Source: Blautia sp.
Lineage (GTDB): Bacteria; Bacillota; Clostridia; Lachnospirales; Lachnospiraceae
Length of the DNA stretch: 62,665 nucleotides
Direction of reading: 5' to 3'
NCBI GenBank assembly: GCA_022769545.1
Contig: JALEJS010000012.1
Coordinates: 1 to 62,665 of the forward strand
The notes below the pieces were generated by a model. It was given only the letters and a program-made list of their open reading frames with translations, was not told the origin of the DNA and ran no database searches. A program made the translations under genes and the position numbers. Of this stretch, positions 17,248 to 26,679 are shown piece after piece (positions within the stretch are counted from its first letter, which is position 1; the number at the start of each line of letters is the position of its first letter).

Positions 17248-18140
17248 TTTCTTGGAAGAACCCATTTCAGCCCTTCCCGGAGATATTCCTCATGCTCCTG
17301 CCGGTTTTTGGTAATATACTCCAAAGTCACATATTTCGGACAGATCCGTTTAAGGAGTCCGGAAACACCGGGATCGGTGAACGGAAGATGTTGGTCAATC
17401 CGAAAAATGTGTTCAAATGCCTGACAGAAAAGAAGATCCGGATCTTCCGGCGGAAGAGAGGGGCTTTTCATATATGCTTTCATGTAGGAACCGCTGAGAG
17501 ACTGATTCAGATGCAGGCCCTTTATAAAAGGGAGAATATCTTTATGACGATCCAGCATGGAATGCAGACAGGCAACTGCATCATCGGAGGTGCGCAGCTC
17601 GGGATTGGTATTCATAAAATGACCGGTATCCAGCATGAAGCCTTTTTTTTCATAACGGACTTCGTCCAGAAGGTATTTTGTGATTTCAGGATCCTGAAAG
17701 TTCAGTCCGGGCCACCAGAGATTTTCCATCAGGAACCAGAAATCATAATCCTGATGCTCCAGAAGAGCATTGATCAGGCGGGCAGCGGCCTGTACGACTT
17801 CCTGATCGGTGTGGACTGGCCGGCAGGTCAGAGCTTCCGAATAGGAAACCTGCGTGACATGAAAGACCACATACTTTGCATGAACCTGGCGGGCATACTC
17901 CAGATCTTTCCGGTAGTGTCTGACAAGGTATTCCGGATCGGTATCCATCCAGTCGGAAAAGCAGTTGGCGTGAATTCCGGTGATCATAGCCGGCTGGATC
18001 AGATTTCGGGTATCTGTGCCTATGGGCATGAGCTCCAGACCGCTGCACCCAAGATTCCGGAAAAAAGTATGAAGATCTTCGGAATCACGGTAGCGTGTCA
18101 GATCATCCGGTGATGTGGTAAAATTCATTAAAATTTCCAT
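17229..18140 (-). CDS. TIM-barrel sugar phosphate isomerase/AP-endonuclease-like protein
   Basis: The 303-residue protein resembles the xylose-isomerase-like TIM barrel family. Likely metal ligands sit on strand ends: FHVTQV, LMENLWW (Glu), MLDTGHFM (Asp, His), GLHLNQS (His) and VTLEYI (Glu). The start at 18140 follows AAGGAGGCGATATCT; earlier in-frame codons overlap the promoter. It is alone on its strand. The gene lies next to a corrinoid locus and its 3' end is opposed by a cobalamin riboswitch, so a cobalamin-linked role is possible, but the reaction is not known from the sequence. Confidence 0.8.
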   Translation of the reverse strand: MEILMNFTTSPDDLTRYRDSEDLHTFFRNLGCSGLELMPIGTDTRNLIQPAMITGIHANCFSDWMDTDPEYLVRHYRKDLEYARQVHAKYVVFHVTQVSYSEALTCRPVHTDQEVVQAAARLINALLEHQDYDFWFLMENLWWPGLNFQDPEITKYLLDEVRYEKKGFMLDTGHFMNTNPELRTSDDAVACLHSMLDRHKDILPFIKGLHLNQSLSGSYMKAYMKSPSLPPEDPDLLFCQAFEHIFRIDQHLPFTDPGVSGLLKRICPKYVTLEYITKNRQEHEEYLREGLKWVLPRNKKTGK

Positions 18141-18165
18141 AGATATCGCCTCCTTGTTCAGCCTC

Positions 18166-18214
18166 ATTGTAGCAGAACCGGAGGATTGTGCCAAGAAAAA
18201 AATACGGTTATATT
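18166..18214. promoter_or_regulatory. Overlapping divergent promoters
   Basis: On the minus strand TTGGCA (18194-18189), 17 bases and TACAAT (18171-18166) serve the TIM-barrel gene. On the plus strand TTGTGC (18186-18191), 17 bases and TATATT (18209-18214) serve the LRR gene. The -35 boxes overlap, so the two promoters should compete. Confidence 0.6.
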
Positions 18215-18292
18215 TTATTTCGTCCACAGGAACAAATTGTGTGCTTCAGTGGATGAAAGGGAGGAAAGCAGTTTACAGGAGAGGGGAAACGT

Positions 18293-19096
18293 ATGGGAAA
18301 GCAGGTTATATGGGGAAGACGAGAAGCAGCAGGAGTCTGTCAGATTTGCCGGCTGGACAGATCGTATAATGTGGTTGGGAAAAGTGCGCTGAAGAATAAT
18401 ATAAAAGTGCGAAGCATTGTATTGCCGGAAATTCAGGTGATTGAAAATCAGGCGTTCCAGGGGTGTACCTCTTTGAAGAAGGTTTCTTTTCCTAATTTGA
18501 TTACATTGAAGCGGGAGGCTTTTTCCGGCTGCAGCAATCTGAAAAGCATTACATTTCCGGATACTCTGACGAGAGTGGAGGAAAGTGCATTTGGAAAATG
18601 CAAACGGATTGAGGAAGTCAGCTTCTGTGACCGGCATGAGATCAAATGCATTCCGGCACAGATGTTTGCAGAATGCCGGGAGCTGAGCCGTATATCATTA
18701 CCAGGAGGCGTGGAGACGGTGGGGACACGTGCTTTTTATAAATGTGAATCGCTCAGGGAAATCTGTCTTCCGGACAGTGTGAAAAGGGTGGGACGAGAAG
18801 CATTTTATCAGTGTGGCTTTCAGGAACTGATTCTGCCGGAGCAGCTGGAGGATATTGGGGACAGTGCTTTTTTAAAATGCAAAAGTCTGGAGTATGTCAG
18901 GATTCCTGTGTCGGTCAGGAAAATCGGAAGATGGGCATTTCATGGATGTGGCAGGCTGAAAATGCTGGAATTCTGCCATGATCCGGATGAAGTAGGAGAC
19001 TGGATCACCAATAAAAACTGTGTGATCCGGTGCAGACAGGGAAGCGCGATGGAACAGTACGCACTGAGATTTGGAATACATGTAGCACATTTTTAA
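18293..19096 (+). CDS. BspA-type leucine-rich-repeat protein, no signal peptide
   Basis: The 267-residue protein is mostly tandem LRR_5 repeats of about 23 residues (pattern I...AF..C..L....LP), from about residue 40 to 230. Examples are IENQAFQGCTSLKKVSFP, VGTRAFYKCESLREICLP and IGDSAFLKCKSLEYVRIP. A short C-terminal cap (VGDWITNKNCVIRC) follows. It has neither a signal peptide nor a membrane segment, so it appears cytoplasmic, unlike most BspA proteins. A paralogue with the same cap lies at 25504-26373 behind a cobalamin riboswitch. The ATG follows GAGAGGGGAAACGT. The function is unknown. Confidence 0.85.
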   Translation: MGKQVIWGRREAAGVCQICRLDRSYNVVGKSALKNNIKVRSIVLPEIQVIENQAFQGCTSLKKVSFPNLITLKREAFSGCSNLKSITFPDTLTRVEESAFGKCKRIEEVSFCDRHEIKCIPAQMFAECRELSRISLPGGVETVGTRAFYKCESLREICLPDSVKRVGREAFYQCGFQELILPEQLEDIGDSAFLKCKSLEYVRIPVSVRKIGRWAFHGCGRLKMLEFCHDPDEVGDWITNKNCVIRCRQGSAMEQYALRFGIHVAHF

Positions 19097-19135
19097 TAAT
19101 CAGTTTACCCATTTTCTGCAGTATCTCAACGAAAT

Positions 19136-19164
19136 TTGACAAAAAAAGGATCTTGGGGTATAAT
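19136..19164 (+). promoter_or_regulatory. Consensus sigma-A promoter for the 1950-residue surface protein
   Basis: TTGACA (19136-19141), exactly 17 bases and TATAAT (19159-19164) form a perfect promoter. The transcript would start near 19171, giving a leader of about 320 bases that contains the structured RNA below. Confidence 0.85.
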
Positions 19165-19194
19165 CTTTGACAGATGATTTTCAAGGTCTGACAG

Positions 19195-19322
19195 TTGAAT
19201 AATGAACAAACGGAAGTATTTCCGCGAGCGGGCGAAACTCCCGCACAGGATAATGCACTGCTGTACAGTCAGCAGCGGGATACTTTTTCAGGATAGGCAT
19301 AAGATGCATACAGGGGGCTATC
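19195..19322 (+). ncRNA. Divergent cobalamin-riboswitch-like leader RNA, copy A
   Basis: The leader of the surface protein gene folds into a GCGGG-CGAAAC-TCCCGC hairpin (19229-19244), then CACAGGATAATGCACTGCTG (19244-19263) and TACAGTCAGCAG, and ends in CTATCAGGAAACG (19318-19330), which enters a terminator. The leader at 27046-27157 repeats this order: hairpin, ACAGG-TA-TGC-TGC-GTACAGTC-GCAG, and CTATCAGG-AACG. The hairpin and the TGC..TGCTGTA element resemble the core of the cobalamin riboswitch at 26555-26679. It is probably a variant corrinoid riboswitch. A separate RNA family cannot be excluded. Confidence 0.55.
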
Positions 19323-19361
19323 AGGAAACGATATTCATTTTTGAATATGGTTTCCTTTTTT
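19323..19361 (+). terminator. Terminator in leader A
   Basis: AGGAAAC (19323-19329) and ATATTCA (19331-19337) pair with TGAATAT and GTTTCCT (19350-19356), followed by six T. The left arm contains the conserved CAGG-AAC element of the structured RNA, so ligand binding and termination should be coupled. Confidence 0.85.
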
Positions 19362-19493
19362 GTTGCCTTTTTTCAGGGAGAGGCAGACAAAGGTTCTGTA
19401 TTTCCGTGTTTGTGGCGGAGGCAGACGGAAAGGACTATAATGGTTTGACTGGTCGGCGGAAGCTTCATCGAAAAAACAAAAAGGAGGAACAAA

Positions 19494-22400
19494 ATGAAAA
19501 GAAAGAGAACATTACGACAGATGCTCAGTCTTTTTCTGGTATGGATGATGGTCCTGACCACTCCTCTGTCTGCTTTGGCTGCAGAAGATGTACCGTTTCT
19601 GGAAGTGTCAGAGACGGAAATGACGTTGGCTGCAGAAGAGTCAGGAGATGCAGAGGCGGCTGTCCCGGAGGATTCCGGTGAGACAGTTTTGCCGGAAGAA
19701 TCCTCAGAACCGGAGGAGATACCGGAAGAAATGACCGATCCTGCGGAGGAAATCGGTGGAGAAGAACCGGAGACGGTTCCGGGAGAAGCCTGGGAAGAGA
19801 TGACGGAAGGAACGGATGAAATTCTCCCGGAGACAGAAACCTTTGAAGAAGAGGCAGTGCAGAATTTCTCCGGCACATCGGAGGATCCATTTGCAGATGG
19901 ATTCGGAGATGCAGATACCCTTGCAGCTTCGGAGGAAACAACGACTCCTGCAGAAGCGGTAAAGGTATATCTGACCGTCAGCAACAAAGGTGTGATCGGC
20001 AGCGCCAATGACGGCAGCGCCATGGTGCGCAGGGCAGTCACCGTAACCGATGTCAACAGTGACGGTATCCTTACCTATAATGAAGCCCTGGTTGCAGCGC
20101 ATGCGGCGTACAACAGTGCAGAAGGCTATGTGACCACAGGAGAAGACACCAGTGAGGACGGAAAATATGTTTCCGTGAGCAGACTCTGGGGTGTGGATAC
20201 CTATAATACACTGTATTATCTGAACGGAAGTGCACTGGCAAATCATGTGGGCCATACGACGACATCCACAGTGAAGGCAGGAGATCAGCTGCTGGCGTCT
20301 GTGAATAAAGATGATACCTATTATTCAGACCGCTATGCTTCCTTTGATGCAGCGGAGAAGACTGTGACAGCAGGTGAGGAATTTACGCTGACCCTTTCTG
20401 CCGGCGGTGCGCCTGCCGCAGGGGTTCCCGTGGGAACGTGGTATGCAGGTACATTTACTCCGATGGAAGGAAAGACCACCGGAGAAGACGGAAGTGTAAC
20501 CCTTTCCTTTGCGGAAGCGGGAACCTATCTGGTATCGGCAAACGGTACAGTAAAAGGTACAGTCACTACAGACTGGAGTACCGGAGCAACTGCAGAAGCG
20601 GACTGCCCGATCATGGCACCTGCCTGCACCGTGACCGTGGAGGAAGGCTCTGCCGGACCGGCGGTAACGGAAATCACATTGAATAAAACGGTACTGACCA
20701 TAGCACAGGGCTGTACAGGTGTTTTGAAGGCTTCTCTGGAGCCGGAGGAGGCAGCAGAGGAAGCGGTGATTGCATGGTCCAGCTCTGATCCGTCTGTAGC
20801 GACGGTGGAAAACGGTATTGTCACCGGCGTGGCAGAGGGAAATGCTGTTATCAAAGCAGCTGTGGGAAGTGTACAGGCCGAATGCACAGTTACCGTTACA
20901 ATGAGGCCGAGACTTTCCGGACTGGCGCTGTATAAAAATCAGGCATCTTACAACGCAGGAGAAGCTCCGCAGGAGATGACTCCGGCATTTGACGGAAACA
21001 CATATGACGGATATTCTGTATCTGCGCCGGATTATGTCAGCAGCCTTTATGCTGTGGCAACTCTGTCGGAGGAGACCGTGGCGGCCGGCAGCGGTGTCTA
21101 TGGAAATGTTATGTTCAGCAACCAATGGGGACATGGCAGCGGCACATTAACGGATGGTGTAGCGACAGGAAACGCTTATTTTACTAAAGGCTATTGTTCA
21201 GTATATTTAGCCAATGCCATAGATTATTTATATCAGGTAGATGTTCATCAATATGCAACATTAAAAGGCCTTGTGATTGATGGTGTAACAGACGCGGAAT
21301 TTAACCGGGATCTTACCAGCTATCATGCCTATGTGGACAGTACGGCAGAGGGTGTTTCCATTACGGCCACTCCTTATAGCAGTGCTGCCACGATCACGAT
21401 GAACAATACACCGGTGACCGGCGGGGAGGCATATGTTCTTCCGTACAGCTGGGATGAAAACGGCAAAATGCAGGTGGAGATTACCGTCGCAAGGGACGGA
21501 ATGACATCCACCACATATCAGGTGGAGCTTGAGAAAACACCGCTGAATGATGCACCCTATATTCTGAAGCAGCCTAAGGAAGCAGATTATATTGCAGGGA
21601 ATACGACAAAGGAACTTACGGTTGTGGCCAGTGCCAACGGAGAGATGGCATATCAGTGGTATGTGAACACCAGTGATTCCAACGAGAATGGAACTGCCAT
21701 TGACGGAGCTGTTTCCGCTTCTTATACGCCGTCCTCAGAAACCGTCGGTACCGCTTATTATTATTGTGTCGTTACCAATACCGGTAAAACGCAGAATAAT
21801 ACGACGTCTTCCGAAACGGCACGAGTGACCGTTGACCCGGATCCGACGCCGGTGGCAAGAATCGCTCCGGTCGGTACTGCGATGCCGGAGGATGGTTATA
21901 AATATGCATGGGATACCGGTTATCTGTACAGCGTGGATGCAGAGGCTTCTCCGCTTACTGTAACCGCTTCTTCTGCGGCAGAGGGCGCTGTACTGTCATA
22001 TCAGTGGCTGCGGGTGACAGGAAGACCATATAATGTGAACGGGTATGGTACTATCTTTGGAGTAACTACCAATACGGAAACCTTTACGCCGCCGACTGGT
22101 TTGTCATATGCGACCGACGCAGGAAACTATTATGGATGCAGGGTTACGGCAACCTTTAAAGGAAAAACATATACTTCCTGGGCGACCACCGGAGAGACCT
22201 ACACGGAAGGAGAAGGGGAAGCTGCGAAAACCTATGATGTATGTGGAATATACGTTTTCGTAAAAGCGGATGCCGCAGCGGTTCCGGAGATCACGAAGCA
22301 GCCGGTCAGTGCATCCTACATTGCCGGGGATAAGGTCACAGCACTTTCTGTTTCTGCAGAGAAGGCTGATTCCGGAAAGCTTTCCTATCAGTGGTATGAG

Positions 22401-25346
22401 AGTGAAACAGACAGTACAGAAGAAGGAATTGCTATTGAAGGTGCCACCAAAACCAGCTATAATCCGGGAACCTTCAGTGAAGCAGTCACAAAATATTATT
22501 ACTGCATCGTGACCAACACGCTGCAGGGACATACTGCAACAGCAGTATCGCAGACTGCGCAGATTAAGGTGAAAACGCTGGAAGAACTGATCGGAGACAA
22601 GCTGGACGGTTCCGGTACCGAGGAGGATCCTTATCTGATTTCGGACGGAGAGGGATATCAGACAGTTGCAGAGCTTGTGGCACAGGGTGTTTCTTTTGCC
22701 GGTATGTATTTCAGACAGGTAGAAGATGTTACCCTTCCGGACGGATGGAAGCCCATTGGTGTGACAAAGGACGGCTCGAACAACATTCAGCGTGGCGCAA
22801 ATCTGAATGCGTTCAGCGGAATCCTGGACGGAAACGGAAAGACGGTTACCGTCCCCAGCGGCGGGAAGCCATTGCTTGGATATGTAAAAAATGCAGAAGT
22901 ACGCAATCTGAATATCTATGGAGAAAAGATAAACGGCTACGGTCTGGTCAATAACTTTGAAGGTGTGGGACTTTCCGGAAGTGCGATTGTCATTGACAAT
23001 GTGACACTGAAGAGTGGTTCCAGTACCCTGAAGTCCGGTCTGATCGGTGCAAACATTACCACAAACGGTTTTGCCGGATGCTCTGCCGGTTTTGTGGCAA
23101 CGATCCGAAACTGTACCATTGAGGAAGGCGTTGTCATCGGCTATAACAAGGATCAGAACATGATCGGTTCCATTGCCGGACGTATGCAGGGAACCATTGA
23201 AAACTGTGTCAGCTATGCAACCGTATATGGAACGAGCTACGTGGGCGGTATCGTCGGTACGCGTGATAATGCCATGGGTACAAGCTCCGTTTCCGGCTGT
23301 GAATTCCATGGTACGGTAGAAGCCAGTGGCGATCATGCCGGCGGTATTGCCGGAGGCGGTTATCAGAATTCCACTGCACCAAATGGAGGAATTATTTTAG
23401 TCAACAACTGTTCTTCGGATGGTCAGATCACAGGTGCCGACAAGGTTGGAGGCATCCTGGGCGGAGACACTTATGTTGCCCAGCTCTGGGGTACCTGGAC
23501 CTTTAAAAACAATTCCTTTACCGGTAAGTTATCTGCCACAGCAGGAACGTATGTGGGCGGTGTTATCGGTTTCCTGGACAGTCTGAATAAGTACGATGAT
23601 ATCAGCAACAACTACTATGATCCCGACTGTGGAGCATCGAAGGGCATCGGCTTTGTGCAGTATGTGGATACCAGCTGCGAAACACATGAGACAGAAAGCG
23701 GTGCAACGTATTTTAATACGGCAAATGGCACAGATGGATGCCCTGCGGTTGCCGGATGCGGCTGGAAAGCAAATCACAATCGTACCGATGATCCCCTTGG
23801 TGCAGATGCTCATATTCTGACAACGACAGAGCTTCCTGCTGAACCATATGTTACTGACCTGACAGTATCCGGTGAATACAGAACGCTGTTTTACATTGGC
23901 GAAGCGCTGGATCTGACCGGACTGGTGCTGACGGCACAGTACAGCGACGGAACGGAGAAAGACGTTGCTCTGTCGGACGTGACCATTACCGGTTACGATA
24001 ATACCGTCAGAGGCGATCAGACACTTACCCTGGAATTCGAAGGTATAAAGACAGAGATTGCCGTGAAGGTGCTGAAAAGCACCAATACCATTCAGGTGTC
24101 CTTACGTCTGATGGGCGATGACAAACATGGAGAGGACGGGACGGTCCATACTCTGATCGATGAAAATCTGAAGGAATGGGTTCCGGCTACCACTTATACC
24201 GTGGACTTGAATGCAACGGTATATGATGTTCTGGAAATGGCTGCAGAACAGTATGGATTTGTGATCAAAGCCAGAGAGACGCAGTATGGAACTTATGTAT
24301 ATGCCATTGAGTACAAAGGCGTACATCTGGAAGAATTTGACAATGGCCCGAATTCCGGATGGATGGATACGGTTAACGGAGAATATCCTGATGTGGGATT
24401 TGCAAAGCAGTATCTGGAGGACGGTGATGTTATCATTGTCCATTATACCGACGATTACACCAGAGAGCATAAACACACACCGGTTGAAAGCAAACTGGTA
24501 AAAGCAACGCTCACAGCAGACGGAACCACTGCTGGAACCTACTGTGATGAATGCGGTGAGATTCTGTCCGGAATGGAGACTATTTACCATCCGTCAAAGA
24601 TTACACTGTCCAAGACCCAATATACCTATAACGGAAAGGTTCAGAAGCCATCTGTGAAGGTGGTGGACTCCAACGGAAAGACCATTGCCTCCTCCAATTA
24701 CACAGTGACTTATTCCTCCGGATGTAAAAATGCAGGTACCTACACGGTAAAAGTTACCTTTAAGGGCAACTATTCCGGAAGCAAGAGCCTGACCTATAAG
24801 ATTCAGAAGGCAAATCAGACAATTACCGCTTCAAACAAGACGAAGACGCTGGGTGACCCGCTGTTTGCACTTGGAGTGAAATGTACTGCCGGAAGCAGTG
24901 CGCTCAGCTATCAGTCCGGCAATGCTGCAATCGCGGCGGTTTCCGCAAAGGGAAATGCCCTTGCACGCGGAGTCGGGCAGACTACTATCACCATTACCGC
25001 GAACGCAACGACAAATTACAACAAAGCTACAAAGAAGATTACCATCACGGTTCGCCCGAAAGGAACGACGATTTCAGGTCTGGCGAACACGGCAGCACGA
25101 AGGCTTTCTGTCGCATGGAAGACAAACACGGCGGTGGATGGTTACCAGATCCAGTATGGTACGGCGGCTTCTTTTGCCGGTGCAAAGACCTATACAACGT
25201 TCTCCAAAACTGCGAAACTCACATATATCAGCAATCTGACGAAGGGCAAAACCTATTATGTGCGTATCCGTACGTTTAAGAAGGTATCCGGAAAATATTA
25301 TTACTCTACATGGAGTCCGGCAAAGAATCTGAAGCTTACCAAATAA
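19494..25346 (+). CDS. Giant secreted Ig-like surface protein with a transcobalamin-like DUF4430 domain
   Basis: The 1950-residue protein has a signal peptide (1 to about 30, ending LSALAAED) and a Glu/Pro-rich spacer to about 145. A possible DUF4430-like module (about 150-290), a BIG2 domain (about 390-475), Ig-like domains with YQWY/YYYC motifs, and a GLUG-type beta-helix with repeated VGGI segments (about 1130-1370) follow. A DUF4430 domain at about 1528-1655 carries GPNSGWMDTVNG and LEDGDVIIVHY. The last 240 residues (YNGK...FKGNY repeats plus a fibronectin-like tail) are shared with the 2022-residue protein at 53016. No LPXTG motif or membrane anchor is seen. DUF4430 is classed with the transcobalamin C-terminal fold, so surface corrinoid capture is inferred from domain and context. 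The start follows AAAGGAGGAACAAA. Confidence 0.85.
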   Translation: MKRKRTLRQMLSLFLVWMMVLTTPLSALAAEDVPFLEVSETEMTLAAEESGDAEAAVPEDSGETVLPEESSEPEEIPEEMTDPAEEIGGEEPETVPGEAWEEMTEGTDEILPETETFEEEAVQNFSGTSEDPFADGFGDADTLAASEETTTPAEAVKVYLTVSNKGVIGSANDGSAMVRRAVTVTDVNSDGILTYNEALVAAHAAYNSAEGYVTTGEDTSEDGKYVSVSRLWGVDTYNTLYYLNGSALANHVGHTTTSTVKAGDQLLASVNKDDTYYSDRYASFDAAEKTVTAGEEFTLTLSAGGAPAAGVPVGTWYAGTFTPMEGKTTGEDGSVTLSFAEAGTYLVSANGTVKGTVTTDWSTGATAEADCPIMAPACTVTVEEGSAGPAVTEITLNKTVLTIAQGCTGVLKASLEPEEAAEEAVIAWSSSDPSVATVENGIVTGVAEGNAVIKAAVGSVQAECTVTVTMRPRLSGLALYKNQASYNAGEAPQEMTPAFDGNTYDGYSVSAPDYVSSLYAVATLSEETVAAGSGVYGNVMFSNQWGHGSGTLTDGVATGNAYFTKGYCSVYLANAIDYLYQVDVHQYATLKGLVIDGVTDAEFNRDLTSYHAYVDSTAEGVSITATPYSSAATITMNNTPVTGGEAYVLPYSWDENGKMQVEITVARDGMTSTTYQVELEKTPLNDAPYILKQPKEADYIAGNTTKELTVVASANGEMAYQWYVNTSDSNENGTAIDGAVSASYTPSSETVGTAYYYCVVTNTGKTQNNTTSSETARVTVDPDPTPVARIAPVGTAMPEDGYKYAWDTGYLYSVDAEASPLTVTASSAAEGAVLSYQWLRVTGRPYNVNGYGTIFGVTTNTETFTPPTGLSYATDAGNYYGCRVTATFKGKTYTSWATTGETYTEGEGEAAKTYDVCGIYVFVKADAAAVPEITKQPVSASYIAGDKVTALSVSAEKADSGKLSYQWYESETDSTEEGIAIEGATKTSYNPGTFSEAVTKYYYCIVTNTLQGHTATAVSQTAQIKVKTLEELIGDKLDGSGTEEDPYLISDGEGYQTVAELVAQGVSFAGMYFRQVEDVTLPDGWKPIGVTKDGSNNIQRGANLNAFSGILDGNGKTVTVPSGGKPLLGYVKNAEVRNLNIYGEKINGYGLVNNFEGVGLSGSAIVIDNVTLKSGSSTLKSGLIGANITTNGFAGCSAGFVATIRNCTIEEGVVIGYNKDQNMIGSIAGRMQGTIENCVSYATVYGTSYVGGIVGTRDNAMGTSSVSGCEFHGTVEASGDHAGGIAGGGYQNSTAPNGGIILVNNCSSDGQITGADKVGGILGGDTYVAQLWGTWTFKNNSFTGKLSATAGTYVGGVIGFLDSLNKYDDISNNYYDPDCGASKGIGFVQYVDTSCETHETESGATYFNTANGTDGCPAVAGCGWKANHNRTDDPLGADAHILTTTELPAEPYVTDLTVSGEYRTLFYIGEALDLTGLVLTAQYSDGTEKDVALSDVTITGYDNTVRGDQTLTLEFEGIKTEIAVKVLKSTNTIQVSLRLMGDDKHGEDGTVHTLIDENLKEWVPATTYTVDLNATVYDVLEMAAEQYGFVIKARETQYGTYVYAIEYKGVHLEEFDNGPNSGWMDTVNGEYPDVGFAKQYLEDGDVIIVHYTDDYTREHKHTPVESKLVKATLTADGTTAGTYCDECGEILSGMETIYHPSKITLSKTQYTYNGKVQKPSVKVVDSNGKTIASSNYTVTYSSGCKNAGTYTVKVTFKGNYSGSKSLTYKIQKANQTITASNKTKTLGDPLFALGVKCTAGSSALSYQSGNAAIAAVSAKGNALARGVGQTTITITANATTNYNKATKKITITVRPKGTTISGLANTAARRLSVAWKTNTAVDGYQIQYGTAASFAGAKTYTTFSKTAKLTYISNLTKGKTYYVRIRTFKKVSGKYYYSTWSPAKNLKLTK

Positions 25347-25415
25347 ACCGATCTAAAGATTCATAAAAACCATAACTATATCAAAGAGCTATACTATATC
25401 AAAAAACAGAGAAAA

Positions 25416-25459
25416 AGCCCTGCAGGACTGACGAAAGAACTCGGCAGTCCTGTGGGGCT
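25416..25459. terminator. Bidirectional terminator
   Basis: AGCCC-TG-CAGGACTG pairs with CAGTCCTG-TG-GGGCT (25416-25459), with A-rich and T-rich flanks. It separates the convergent surface-protein gene and the minus-strand LRR gene. Confidence 0.85.
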
Positions 25460-25503
25460 TTGTATATGTTCATTTAAGTCGAACGCAGGTGAGACGGAAA
25501 GAA

Positions 25504-26373
25504 TCACCAGATGGAAAATGATTTTGGCTCCTCCAGATATTCTGTGTGAAAACCGGATTCCTGACAGTACCGGTCCACCCTGGATCCTTTATAGCACCGG
25601 ATCGTGGCAGCCTTGTTGATGATCCACTCGCCAATATATTCCGGGTCGTGGCGGATTTCCAGGTATTTTAAGCGATTGCAGCCGTGAAAAACCCATTTTT
25701 CGATACGCCTGACAGAAGGGGGCAAGGTGACGGATACCAGATGATTGCATTTGAAAAAGGCAGCTTCTCCGATATATTCCAGGCTGTCCGGCAGTTCCAG
25801 AGAATCTATTCCGCAGAAATAGAATGCGTAATTTCCGATTTGCTTCAGACTGGGAGGAAAGTGTACGGTTTTCAGTTCTTTGCAGCGATAGAAAGCGCGT
25901 GGACGAATGATCTGAAGCTGTCCGGGCAGACGGACAGAGGATAAGGAGGAACATCCCCAGAATGCATCCTGTCCGATGACTGCCGCGCGGCAGGCAGGGG
26001 GAATCATTACCTCAGAAAGATTCCGGTCTGCATAGAAAAATTCCCGGGGAATCTCTTTTATGGAAGCCGGGAGTGTGACCTTGCGCAGAGAAGGACATTC
26101 TGCAAAGACACCGGTTCCCAGCTTCTGCAGGTGTCTGGGCAGATGAACCTCCTCCAGCGAAGCACATTTCTGAAAGGCACGGGATCCGATGCTGCAGAAG
26201 GTATCGGGAAAAAGTGCTGTCCGGATTGTGTTTTTTCTGGCAAAGGTATCGGGGAAAATGGTATTAATATTCGAGCGGATCACCATGTGCTCACAGACAT
26301 ACCTTCCTGCATTTCTGGATGTTATGGAGGAAGGGTTGTATTGATAAGAGAGGTTGCTTGCAGTTCGGGACAT
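25504..26373 (-). CDS. BspA-type leucine-rich-repeat protein under a cobalamin riboswitch
   Basis: The 289-residue protein consists of LRR_5 repeats (for example CSIGSRAFQKCASLEEVHLP and IGNYAFYFCGIDSLELP) and the C-terminal cap IGEWIINKAATIRC. It is paralogous to the protein at 18293 across repeats and cap. It has no signal peptide or membrane segment. The start at 26373 follows AAAGGAG with an eight-base spacer, and a GTG three codons earlier is too close to the site. A cobalamin riboswitch and a long hairpin occupy its leader, so it should be made when corrinoid is scarce. Its role in the corrinoid locus is unknown. Confidence 0.85.
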   Translation of the reverse strand: MSRTASNLSYQYNPSSITSRNAGRYVCEHMVIRSNINTIFPDTFARKNTIRTALFPDTFCSIGSRAFQKCASLEEVHLPRHLQKLGTGVFAECPSLRKVTLPASIKEIPREFFYADRNLSEVMIPPACRAAVIGQDAFWGCSSLSSVRLPGQLQIIRPRAFYRCKELKTVHFPPSLKQIGNYAFYFCGIDSLELPDSLEYIGEAAFFKCNHLVSVTLPPSVRRIEKWVFHGCNRLKYLEIRHDPEYIGEWIINKAATIRCYKGSRVDRYCQESGFHTEYLEEPKSFSIW

Positions 26374-26436
26374 AAAAAACACTCCTTTGTACAGGGAAAA
26401 TATCCTGTAAGGGAGTATCTGTGATATTTTCTGACC

Positions 26437-26556
26437 AAAAACAGTTCAGCCATAACCGCCCGCACAGGATGTGTAATCGTAAATCAGGGTATAGTCATAA
26501 AAGCACCGACAGCGGTGCCCTGCCATTTACCTATTACGTGTAGTGCGTATGGCTGA
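26437..26556 (-). terminator. Very long hairpin followed by a T run in the LRR-gene leader
   Basis: The minus-strand arm TCAGCCATA (26556-26548) pairs with TATGGCTGA (26454-26446). Inside it, GTAAT/ATTAC, ATTTAC/GTAAAT and CAGG/CCTG pairs line up toward an apical GCACCG-CTGT-CGGTGC hairpin (26518-26503). Five T follow the outer arm near 26441-26437. The outer arm overlaps the aptamer's P1 strand by two bases, so it is probably the riboswitch terminator, though much longer than usual. Confidence 0.65.
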
Positions 26557-26679
26557 TTTTAAGTAGATATTCTGGCTCACGCGAATGCGCATACAGCAGC
26601 ACGACTGCTCAGGAATTTCACCTGATTATCTCTTAGCTGAAATCAGAAAGAAAATGACTGATTTACAGAGCTTAAAACC
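26555..26679 (-). ncRNA. Cobalamin riboswitch upstream of the LRR gene
   Basis: Reading the minus strand, GGTTTTAAG (26679-26671) pairs with CTTAAAATC (26563-26555) as P1. Between them are AATCAGGTGAAATTCCTGA (26629-26611), GCAGTCGTGCTGCTGTATG and GAGCCAGAATATCTAC, matching the core segments GGTG-AA-TCC, C-G-C-CTGTA and GAGTCAGGATACCTGC of the cobalamin class. The match is clear but looser than at 16985. Confidence 0.82.

Noticed and set aside
22104..23336. Open frame of 410 codons on the minus strand inside the 1950-residue protein gene
   Set aside because: Antisense shadow of a repetitive, Thr/Gly-rich gene; no ribosome site or known domain.
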